Source: Hirundichthys speculiger (Eukaryota > Chordata > Actinopteri > Beloniformes > Exocoetidae). Taken from it: a stretch of DNA of 64,000 nucleotides. The stretch spans positions 1,240,001 to 1,304,000 of the forward strand of contig JAGFBZ010002268.1 in NCBI GenBank assembly GCA_018398805.1, read 5' to 3'. Numbering within the stretch: the first letter of the stretch is position 1; each line of letters starts with the position of its first letter. The position numbers and the translations under genes are program-made. Of the stretch, positions 1 to 12,000 are shown piece after piece. Below the pieces are notes generated by a model. It saw only the letters and a list, made by a program, of their open reading frames with translations, did no database searches and was not told the DNA's origin.

Positions 1-1822
1 TCAACTATACGGAACTATATGGGCATTATACTGACTACATATGTAACTGGATATTGTCTGTTATGATTGTCTCTTCTGCTCTGAAGAACGCTGTAGAGTA
101 AAGTGACCCATATTTAGTCATCTTTTATTCTTTTCTTTTTTTTGTTGAGCAAAAAAGATGTTAATCATACCCCTAAAACCTTTTCAACCTGCTCAAGTCT
201 TTTTTCTTTTTCTTTAAATAATAAGTTAATTTTATTGATATCAAGAATATCTACTTTAACAAGAGTAACAAGAACAGTGGCAACTAACATTTGCTAACAG
301 CGCTTTTATTATCTAGAACATTAGCAGTTTTCTAAACAAATATGCAAGCACGCATACAGTAGGATACCCATGTAATATGGTTACGTGACCAATGTATGTA
401 ATGGCGAGATGCCATTTCGGCGTCTTTGTCTCCATGCAAGGGTGAGCAGATTTCGTAAGTCGACACCTACTTCTTCATGTGACTTGTCATCTGGAAGAGT
501 TATTTTGTATGTTTGTGAATATCAGTGTTGCTCTGTAAACGCCAGTCTGGCATCAGGCAGTAACAAGAGCCCATAAGGAGCTGATGCGGTGTGTAAATTA
601 AACTGACTCTATACCCTCTCCTCCTCTCTTGGATTGGTCTCTGTTTATTTTTGCTTGTGATGTTTTGCACTATAAAAGTGAAAGTTTTGCTTTTAATGTG
701 GGGGTGGAGAAGCAGTTAGGTGTGGTTGCAGTCTCTGAAAGCTGCTAAGATCTAACTTTGCTACTGCACAGCATGGATCAGGGGGCTTTGGAGCCAGGCC
801 ACCTTTTTTAGATGGAAGGTTAGACAGAAGCTTATGGCCCTGTAGCATCCTTTGAGGATGTGTGCCAAGATCACTTCAAATTTGCAAACCATAATCCCTG
901 TCCGACATTAATATTGTCACTTGGCGGCAATCAGTAAGCACAGGGAAGGGGGCAATGTAAGCAAGGTCTTTTTGGCTGGCCTCGTTTCAGGCTGGCAGTG
1001 GTGAAAGATACTAAAGCCATTACTCATTGTACTGGCATGTCCAGAATGTATTCTTAGCCCCTGTCTTCCTATCAGTCACTACAGAAAGGTTGGAGGGTCA
1101 AAAAATAAAGAGGTAACCAGTCTATATGACTGTCTGCACTGCTGCTGTTTACCAGGGAGGGGGTGATATTTTAAACCTGGGAGAGCTCACATATTTACCC
1201 CGCTGAGTCTGACTGACCTTGCCATTTGGTGTTGTGAGGAAGATAGTGGAGAGAAGAGGCAAAGAGAGAAGCCTTTAGTTACCGCTTGATAAGCAAGGAG
1301 CAGGAAGATCTTGCAGGCAGAACTTCCCTGCCCCCCAGAAATCAAAAGGAAGACTACCGGGGAAAAGAAGAAGAAAAAGAAGATTGAGTAAAACAGGAGT
1401 TTTGAGGATAAAGGCAAAGGTGGAGGGAACTTTACTTGCGGGAGACGAGAGGCAGCCAGACTGAGCTGACTTTTACTCCAGAGGAGGAGTTGCAGTTGCC
1501 GGCCAGGGCAGGTCCCAGGGCTGGCAGGGCTGGCCCTACTGCTTCTCCACCTCCATTTCTTTCTCCTTTTTTTTTCCTCCTCCTCCCTTTAACCATCAGC
1601 CAAACTGCTGTGCAGTGATGGACTTGCAGGCACAGCTCATGAGCAAAAAAGGAATGCTTAGAAAATCTGGACAAATGAACTTCTCTGCCTCTAGTGAAGG
1701 AAACCTTAGTTTTTGAGCTTTGAATAAAAGGACCTTTGCTACTGCATAGACTAACCCTGTGTCTTCTCATCCATTTTTGTTGCACTCACTGGCTGAGTGC
1801 ACTGAGAAACCAAGGGTTTATA
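1..1822. other. Upstream region, no gene recognised
   Basis: Short open frames around 1187-1785 lack splice structure or recognisable motifs. The stretch may hold uaca promoter or upstream isoform sequence; nothing specific can be supported. Confidence 0.3.
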
Positions 1823-1831
1823 TATATAAAG
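1823..1831 (+). promoter_or_regulatory. TATA-like box upstream of uaca short first exon
   Basis: TATATAAAG lies about 100 bp before the ATG at 1931. It could set a transcription start near 1850-1860 and a short 5' UTR. The surrounding DNA is AT-rich, so a chance match is possible. A longer isoform with a different first exon is known in mammals; its exon was not found here and may lie upstream of the window. Confidence 0.3.
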
Positions 1832-1930
1832 AGATTACATATAATTTTTTTTTTTTCTAAGTCTTTGTAAACCGAAACAGTGGCGACTTTTTCAGTAGCA
1901 CGGTGCAAGGACCAGCTCCACTCACCCAAG

Positions 1931-1966
1931 ATGAGCCGCTGGCTGAAATGCACCTCTATGCACTTT
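1931..1966 (+). CDS. uaca: uaca exon 1 (short-isoform first exon, 12 codons)
   Basis: ATG with A at -3 (context CAAGATGA) opens MSRWLKCTSMHF and runs directly into a GTATGT donor at phase 0, which fits the phase-0 acceptor of exon 2. The pattern MSxWxxC resembles the alternative short N-terminus of mammalian UACA. No other upstream ATG in the window splices in phase with a recognisable N-terminus. Inferred from phase and similarity only. Confidence 0.65.
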
Positions 1967-2834
1967 GTATGTATTCTTTGCTACCAGATTTACTATTTCC
2001 TCAAAAGCTCTTTTTAATGTACAATTTCAATTTCTTCTTTGATTATTTCATGAAGAATCTAACAAGGTGTTCATTCAGTAAAGAATGTCTTCCTCAGTCA
2101 ATAGACTGGTTATTGCTGGTTGAGCACTGGTAGCTCAATTATTTCCCAGCTACATAGCTACACTGTATGAATATTATTTTATTTTATTTAAATTAACTGC
2201 TATTGTCTTCATAAATAACCTGAGCTACGATATTGTGTGCCTGCTTGTATTGGTAGTCTTTTCATTTTTCATAATGCGCCACATTTTCAGTTTTCTCAGA
2301 GTACTGTTCCCATGTTTTGTGGCTGTCACTCGTGGGCTGGGGGGATTTGGTGGAACTCCAGAGCATTCTTGGCACATACTTGCACTAACTTCTTTTCTAG
2401 TTTGCAGTTTGAAAAGGAAATGCCATTGTTTTGTGTCAGAAAATGACTTTCTTACTCATTTTCATGTATAACATGCATTTATTTGTTGTGTTAAAGAAAT
2501 AGAAGCCAGATACACTTTGTTGTTAACCCATTAAGAACTGAAGCACTTTCCATATAAGAGAGCCAGTATGCTTGTGTGTTGAATAATTTCTAATCTAACC
2601 TGCTGAAGAACAGGTCTCAGTCAGTTAAACTACATAAATACTTGACCAAATACATTGGCTGATGTTTACTGTTGTTTTTGTCAGAACACAGATTGGAATA
2701 AGTACGATGATCGGCTGATGAAGGCAGTGGAACGAGGTGAAGTGGACAAAGTTGCTGCTGTTCTCAGCAAGAAGGGCGTCATTCCCACCAAGTTGGACGT
2801 GGAAGGACGCTCTGCGTGAGTAATTTCACACACG

Positions 2835-2871
<37 letters not shown>

Positions 2872-5800
2872 GCGCGCGCAGTACATTAACATAGGGTGTC
2901 AAAACTGAGTTTCTGAAGCACTCCCTGCATCTACAAATAAATAAGACTGTTGTTTTCTGATGTGAACTTATAGAATCTCAACATTCAGTTCCTACTGCAC
3001 TCTTTCTGTTTTAAGTACGTTTTTGAATATTTTCAAATCTAAAAAACATGCTCATAGTCATGAATCCCAAAATAAGTTTTTTGTTTTTTTTGTGAAACCA
3101 CCTCACATTCCACACTGTATCTTTCAGATAAATTATCTTGAGGTAGAAATTCCTTTACACAGATCTAGCTGTTAAACATTTTTGTTTTACTTCTTTTTGT
3201 CATTGCTAAGTATCCCTGCTTAAATTTAAAGAGTTAAACAAAACAAGCTTTCATCAAGCTGGCCTGCAAATGACAGATGCTGCAGTTTTATGTTATTATG
3301 TCTCCATTTTTATATCCAGAAACTTCCTTTTTTTCCTGTCCAGCTAACCTGAGGTCAGTGTGGGAGTTGGTGTAAAGAATGTTGGTGGATACAAAAGCTT
3401 TGGCCACACTGGCCAGAGGCTGTTTATGTTGTCCCAGCAGGAAATGACTCCCTTCAAATTCCGATAAGATCCAGCATGGTGTTACTAAAACTAATAGATT
3501 AGGACCAGCTGCACACCATTATCAGGATCAGTTGACATCTTGAAGGACCAAGTTTTATTTGTAAGGGCTTTTAGTGGAAGCATGGGGTTTTCAGGGGCTT
3601 TCCTTTTTTTTTTGTCTTTCAGACATCTGGATTTATAACCTGTACCAAGTTTTTTTTAATTTTTTTATTTTATTTTGAAGAACAGACAAAGATGAAAGAT
3701 TAAACAGGAAGAAAATGTGTGTGTTGGGGGTGGACAACTCTAATTGAAACTTGTAAATAGAATTCTTTGAGGCTGCATCCTCACCATCCAAGACCACATA
3801 CATGTCAGGTATCTCATACACGAGTTTGACTGTGGTCCTGTTAGTGATCATTGGAACTGAGCTTTGAAAACAAAGCAATGAACTGTTTCAAGATTTGTGT
3901 CTTGTTTTCTTCCTAAATTTAACCCGATTCCCACACCAGCATTTTGGGATGCCAGCCTCTCGCTTTTATTCCTGGATCTCTGACTGGTGCTTGGTATTTA
4001 TTTTGACAAAGGCTTTGTCAAACCATAAAACCATGGACCACCTGGCGCTCCATGGTTTTACTATTTACAGCTGTGTGTTAAATTCTTTTGTGGCATCATC
4101 ACATAGATGAATGATTAAGAGTACACATGAATGTAAATAAACACAATTATATACAGAACCATATAAATGCCCGGTCTAGTAAGGTGCTATAATTTGTCAT
4201 AACTAAATTCAGAAGTGATGCTGCCAGTTTTGAAATAATAGACTCTAGGAGTTGTTGTATCCAAATAAAGTCAAGCTCATTATTTGGTGTTTATACTAAA
4301 CAGAACTTGTAAAACTTAAAATTAACTTATAGTAACTTGAGTATTTATGAAAAAGCCTATCCAAAATATGGAGAAAGAAAAATGAAGCATAATCACAACT
4401 CAGCAAGTCTGCATTAGGTTCAGTAATCCACACACAGTCCAAAAGTGTCTGTGTCATTCTGGGCTTTATAAAAACTGCCATGAGATTGTGGAATGGTGAT
4501 TCCTTGTAATTTGTTTCTCCCCAGAGGTCCATGATTACAAGGAGTCACCATGCCACAAACTGTTTGCCCCAAAATATCATCTGGTGTGCCATGGATTAGC
4601 CTCACTGTGTTCAGATAATGAATCTAGCTCTAACTGTTATATCTGAGCTTCCAGCTGAGTAAACACGGGCCGAAAGAAATTAGCCCACCCATCATTCTTG
4701 CTCTTTCCGGACCTGTGAACTGGCTGATGAGGGCCAAGCTACAAAAAAAAAAAAAAAAAAAAAAGTTGACACGATAGCACACTACTGGAGATTATTACTT
4801 GCATAGATTGCATTATATTATTAAATAGATTACTTTCAGCCTATAGAGTGAAATGGACTCTGTGTAAAGATACTGCTTCATGCCCGTTGCTTTTAATAGC
4901 TTTTGTTTTTAACTGTCATTAAAATGTAATTCAAGAACTACTCTAACAAGGATGAGTTTCACTGTTGGTTGTAGTGATTTGAGTCCAGCTTTTTAACACA
5001 TTGAGAACAAATTGATTTTCTGTGTTTTGTTTTTCACATTTTAAGTATTTATTTACAACCCACAGTAACTGCGTTAATGACAGTTTTAGTCATTAGTCAT
5101 TTTAGTTATTTAGTCAAAGAGTCACACTTGGAGAGAACATCAAGATGGCTGTATGTCATCTCCTGTCTATGGCATTCCCAGTTAGCACTGAGTCAACACC
5201 ACACTCCACACAGTAGTTTTTCCAGGGCATGCTGAAGTACCTAACCCATGGCAGGGACTTGTCTTAGGCCCACATAAGTTCCTGAAAAAGCCTGTTGCAA
5301 GGCTGTTCCAGATATTGAAGACGCGCACCAAAGGCAAAAGTCCAGTAAAACTACCCTGGGCCCATGATAATGGAAACCCGCCTACGAATTGACAGCACAG
5401 TGCCTAAAGTATTCTTTCCATAAGAGGAGCATCCTGGTGCATTTATGTTTTGGTGGGAAGCACTAATATTAAGTCACATTCCGCATTCTAGAAAAACCTC
5501 AAAGAAGCTGAGTATAGACCTAGACATTTATATTTATTATGTGGTAAACAGACTCAAAGGATGCTGACAGACACGATACTTTAATGTTTAGCATGATCAC
5601 TGTTCTTTTACTAATTGCCTAGCAAATATATATAAAATAAATAAAAACATAAACACAATACAAGAACTTGCACTTCATTCAAACTCCGTATTTAATTGAG
5701 AATTCTTCAATAAAACCTCATTTAACTTTCAAACAGAAGTGTTTGTTTATCAAAAAAACCTATTGCGATAGGTTGAGGCAGGGGAAACGGGAGCATGGAT

Positions 5801-8800
5801 GAGTTTCATGATGCTTAAAAAAAGTGCATACATGAACATGCAGTTTTCAGCAAGATGGTAACATGACATTGTATAAAAAGAACATCCTAGTTTACCTATT
5901 TCACAAGAAAATATAAGGAAGTGATCATCACTCTGCGTAACTTGATAGTTAAAGGTTGATTTACTTTATCTACCTTTCTGGGAATGATGTAAATACTTGA
6001 CTTTTCCAACAAGAAATCCAACTTATTGATGACATTTGCTTTTTCTCCTCCTTTTCTTTCCCTCCATCTGAAAGTTGGAAATTCTGAGTTTTAAATGCAT
6101 CTATGGGATGTAAAACATGAAACACTCAACCCCAAGAACACAAAAAGAAATTGTAAATTATAATTAAAAATCAATGCATTTCCCTAGCAAGAGGCAAAAA
6201 GGATCATTATCTTATTACAAAATTAAATCAAATCAAATAATAAACATGAATAGACAGATAGTAAATACTGAGATTTATTAAGCCAGCATGTGATTGAGGA
6301 ATTTTTTTTTTTTCTCTCTCCTCCTCACTTCTGCATAACATGCTGTCTGGCGCGTGATGCATGTCATCTGCCAGTTCAGTTCATATTATATTTAAGATGC
6401 TGTTGGTATCAGAATATTAGGTTTAATCAGTATTCAATATGTTTATAGTGTTGCATGTTGACTTATTATCAGCTATATACAGGTTGTTTGATTTTTTTTT
6501 TCTTTTTTTTTAAATGTCTTTTTTTTTTAATTAGCTGTTGGTTAATGAAAGCCTAAATATAGTTGTGTCAGTTGCAAGCCCTTTACAGTAAAGTGCAGCA
6601 GAGATAGCTCAAATTTGATAGAAATCATTAGGGAGCACTATGCATGTGCACTTTTTTCATTGTATTGTAGCTGGAACCCAGTTGATATGTCAATGCACAC
6701 TTCAGTGCCAGACTGCAAAAAATACTAGTGTTACAGCAATGAACTATTCAAAGCATTAAGACCAATTATTCTGTCCTCAGAGACACGTCACGTTCATCAC
6801 ATGTGGCTTAGCTACAACCATATACTCTAGTTTACGCTTCTCTCAACAGTCCTTTAAAAATAGCAGCCATATCCTGTAAACTGTCAACCTGAAGGCTGCC
6901 TAGAAGCAGGTGTGGAGATGAAATGACATAGCTGAATGTGCTCCCTTAAAGGCAAACCAATCAGTCTCCCAAAATTCATTTTTAAGCATGTTACTAAGGC
7001 TTCAAGGAGTATAAGTTCCACATATCTTTATAGTGTTGGATCAATATCACACTCTTGAGAAAGATGGAGAGGAACTGGTATGCCCCTAAAGTCCAATTCA
7101 ACAAGAGTTGAACCAGCGACTAGGCTCCTTGGGGTTTTTGCTCAGTTGGAAAGCACTCCAATGACTCAGTTGTACTTTTTGTTGGCATCTCTGATGTTCT
7201 TTCTTGAGATAACAGATAACTAATAATTTTAATCTTTTAACAGATCCATCTGATTTTGAGTATGTAACATCTTTATGGGCATTCATTTCATTCGTCACAT
7301 GACCTCTCATTCCCAACTTTTTCTGGTATGGAAAAATGCTGTGGCTCATGAACTTGTCTCTTGTGACCACCTAGCTTGATTTGCCCTGGTTAGTTTCCTG
7401 TCTGCTGTTTGCCAGTGTGAGGTCACGACCCTTCACTGCTCTCCAGAAGACCAGCATCTCCAGGCCATCAACACAGCTTTTAATACCCCTCGCCAGTGGA
7501 GAGGTGACAGTCTAGCTGTCTCCTTGGCAGATACCTCGGGCTAGTTTATAAACGGGTTCATGTGGCTCAAAGGCTGACATGCTGAGATTAGTTTACACCC
7601 AAGTGCTCTGCCGTCGTGGCTACGAGCTACAGTGCTGCAATGTTTCCTGTGAAAGGTGATGATTGAAGACATTTTGGCTAATATGCTGTGGCTAACAGAT
7701 TGTTGAAAACTAACAGCGTAATATGGACATAGTGTAAATAATACTTTGCCAAAGAAAAATGAGGGGGAAAAAAAATCTTAGATCTTGTATCTGTTCTGTA
7801 TTTTAATTTGAGTTATCACATGGAAGTGTAGATATTCAGACTTTTATTGTAATTTTAAGTATTTTAAGATGTTCACTCCTCACTCAAAGTTAAGTTACAG
7901 AGTTTGAGTTACTGTTTACAAGTTCCAAGTAAATTTGTAAAGTAAATCAGAAACTATTCACCTCAGTGGGACTTGTATTTCATATTTTTTTTAACCTGCT
8001 TGCAAATTCAATTTGTCACAGGACTGAAACTTTACGTCAGGCATGATGTTCAGTTGTAAGAGTATTATTTTTGATCCCCCACCACGACACACACACACAT
8101 TTAATTGTGCTCACGTATTGCGCTGTTAGCACTATTAAATGTTGTTAAATGAGCAGTTGGAAAATCCTGTTGTGCATGGTTATTATAATCTTTAAAAACT
8201 GTGAAGTTTCTTCTTACTTGCCTCAAGAATGTTGATCAGCTGATGGCAGGGAGCCAAGTGTCCATTTCCAGTTCAACTCGTCCTCAAGTTTCACACTCCC
8301 CCCTCTTTTTACACCCTGTCACTTTTTTACTTGGCCATCTCATGTCTGTGTTGTTTACTCTCTACTCTATCCATATGCCACCTGTACCACCTTACCTCCT
8401 GATTTTAATGCATTTCTTTTCATTCTTAGGTTTCATTTGGCAGCAACACGGGGACACGTGGATTGTCTCACTCTCATCCTGGGACATAATGTTGATATCA
8501 CGGCAAGTGATGGCACTGGTGAGTTCAGGCTGGATGAAAGCCAAATCCTGGAGCTATATTTTGTCTTTTTGAAGAGATCGTGTTTTGTTTTGCCACAGTT
8601 CTGAACTATATCAAATAATGCAACTTTGGCTTGCATAAAGTAAATGTGATAGCATTTAAAGTTGATGACACTATCCATAAAGGTGGATGAAGGAACGTTT
8701 CTGAAGCTTCTACATAGTAATGAAGTAATCCATTCCTGCTTTCAGTTTAAGCAGGAAATTTAGAAAGCAAATACAGTTTGACAAGAAGTCTCAAAAACAA

Positions 8801-9045
8801 GAAGCCACAAAAGTTAACAAACTACGAAAAGGTTAAGAAATGGATTTATAGGACCAGCCAGTGTAGTTTCTGAAATATTATCATCCTTGTGTTTTTTTCC
8901 CAAAAATGCCCAATTTTAACATGAATTGATAATAAAAATACAAACAGTATTTTTAACTTGATTGAGTAAATGAATTTCAGTTAATGCTGTTATTTTCCCA
9001 AATGTTATATGCTCTAACCAGTAGAATTACTTTAAAGGTACCTTT

Positions 9046-9080
<35 letters not shown>

Positions 9081-12000
9081 GGATAGATAGATGGATAGAT
9101 AGAAATGTTTTTAAATGACTTTTAAATAATTCAAATTTTTATTTTTAGGTAAAAATGCGCTTCATCTGGCTTCAAGAAATGGACACTCTGTTTGTGTTCA
9201 AAAACTCCTACAGGTAAAGTGCATTGCTCAACACTTTATCAGTCGTATATATGTCTGTGGGAAAAAACATGGCAGAAAACAAACTAATATCTCAGCTTTT
9301 GAGATTTTTGTTTGTCCATCTTGGTGCATTGTACATCAGAACACTACTGTATTTCTGTTCCAGCTTTCTATCACTGGACATTCAGAGCAGTTCTCTTTTC
9401 AGCCCCTTTAAATAATTATTATGAAACCGCCTGTGGCTGCTGACCCCCAGTCCATATCAGTCAACATGAGGCCTTGTTGAGTCACTGTGCCCCTCTGGGA
9501 TTTATGTGTTTACCATGAGGGGGCTTTTGCTCCAATATTGTTCACTCTCAAAGTGCTGAGGTCCTCCTCCCCACCTCCATCTCTCACATGGCAATGATCT
9601 CATGGAGGTGGTGGCTGTTGGCAGGGGATTGTCAGCAGTGTTGACACGCTCACCCTCCTACAAACCTACCGTCCATTCTTAGTGCTGTCATCACACCAGG
9701 CATAGCAGCTGGATGCCAACACCCAGTGCTATCTCCCTCCATTAGCCCCACCCCTCAGGGTAAAGGATATCCCTCGTCAGTGCTCTACCATCGGCTCCTA
9801 TTGCAGCTCTCCTCCCCTTTGCTATGTCATTTGAGCGTGCTGATAATTTTTGCCCCTTGTTGCTAGAGGGAGTTGGGATTTTATAATGGGCAGGAAGCTC
9901 TGGCTGGCAACCTTACCCAGCAACATCAGGGTCGTGTTAGCATAGAGTCCTCAAGGGTTTCATCCCCTCAGTGATACAGTCACTATGTCCAGCCACCAAA
10001 GTGAGACTGTGGAGATGTCACAAACACATCACCACAGTGTCACTCTGTCTGAGATGACTTTCCTGCTGTTGCCGCTGAGACTCCACTGCAAACCACTGAT
10101 AATGAGTGATGTTTATGGGACCATTTTCTCCCGATGCACGGTGTTTGAAACATAAATAAATCACTTTTCTTTGAGCAAAATAAGGCATTTAGGAGTAGAT
10201 TGACACAGAACAAGAATATTACCTGTATTGGAATTGTCAGACTTTTGTGTTCTGATGTAATCATGTCATATTTTATTTATGTCATTTATATTTCTTCTAT
10301 TAATCAAGCTCACAATCAAAATTCAGTGAAATTCACCAGTTACTCATCGTAATTCATGTCTTTCATAATTGAATACATTTTTGAACCTTGTACATTAGGC
10401 TTCACATTCTACTTACAAGAATTCAAGCAGTAGAGTAAACTGCATGAAAGTTGCTCCTTGCTAATAGATATGTAATCCACAGCGTTATTTATGTATCTAC
10501 TTATTTAACAACACAATTTACACAATAAAACCTTCCTAAACAGCATTTGTGTTTTTGTAGCACAATTGTCCAGTTGGAAATGTGGATCTACAGGGACGAA
10601 CTGCCTTACACGATGCTGGTAAGACTGTACTTAACTCTAGTACTGACTCAATTCAGCTTCACTTGAATCCTGATTTAAGCCTTTACTGCTCTGCTTCTGA
10701 CTTCTCTAATGTCGACTTGACTCTACGCTACTATTGTCTTGTGGTGACTCGAGTATGTTGAGTTTTTTTTAGTTTAAAGCTGGTGAGAAATACTATTAAT
10801 GCCTCTGTTCTATAGAGTGAGTAGTACTGGACTGACTATTCTACTCCAGAATTAACAGTATTCTATAATTCTTATCTTATTTTAACTTAATACTGATCTA
10901 GTTGAACAGTGTCTCCTTTCTAGAACTTCTCCGACCTGATGTTGTTTTAAGTTGGTGCAGTGGTTTATCTTGACTGTGGTGGTCACTTGACTGTAACACT
11001 TATTTATTCTGAGATATTTTTACTGTGTTTGTTGGCTATTCTTCGCTCTGTTGCTTTTTAAGACAAGTAAAACCCTTAAAATGTAGAGCCTTCACCTTTT
11101 CACATGGATGTTAATGTCTGTCACCTTAAAATTACACCATAAAAATGATCAAATGTTATATTCGTTTAAAATACATTAGTTGTTGAGTTTTCACCATGCC
11201 TTTTCAACATCTAAACCCAGCTATACTCTGCTGCCTGCGCTGACAGGATGAACCTGTTATTCCATGTTAAATGGAGTGAAATAACTGTAGATTTCTGTAT
11301 GTCTGTCTTTTTTTTTTCCACAGTCATGGCAGGCTGCTCCTCCAGTGTGAAACTTCTCTGTGACAGAGGGGCTTTTGTGAACGCCACTGATTTTGTGAGA
11401 TTTGTCATTACACGTCATGTCACACAATGTTTTAATATACACTCTAGCACAGTGCATTTTTTATCATTATAAAGAAATCTTTCAGCTTGTAATTACTTCC
11501 TTGGAGTAAATCTTTAAATGGATGTGAAGTTCAAGTGTGTTAAACCAGTAGAAAAGGATTTTTGCTAAATAATAGGCTACTCCACTTGGACAAGTTGGCT
11601 TAAATTCACACTTGTTTCCTTGCAGGATGGAAAAACACCTCTGATACTGGCAACCCAGATGTGCCATCCATACATTTGTGAGCTGCTGCTTGAGCGAGGG
11701 GCTGATATTACTGTCCGAGAAAAACAGAACAAGTAAGACCCAGCAGCCCTCGTGGTTTAAATTGAATGGACTGTCACACCAGCAGCTTTTGGAAAATTGA
11801 AATCCAACCATACAAAAGGCACCTTTTCACCAACTTCAGGGTTTAATATCTGAAGTCAGATTTCCTAGCATTGACCGTCTTTTTAATGTTCAAAATATTT
11901 AGTCACATCATTTTTGTTTATTCCTTGGTAAGCATTATTTTATACTGTATTTCAGTAAGCCCATTTCACCAGAACTGTAAGGCTTTACCATATGTCATAG

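Noticed and set aside
1432..1785. Overlapping open frames on both strands near 1.4-1.8 kb considered as a coding exon
   Set aside because: No phase-compatible splice to uaca and no recognisable motif; polypyrimidine-rich sequence explains the frames.
8201..8572. 123-codon open frame
   Set aside because: It is intron read-through around uaca exon 3 in the wrong frame for most of its length.
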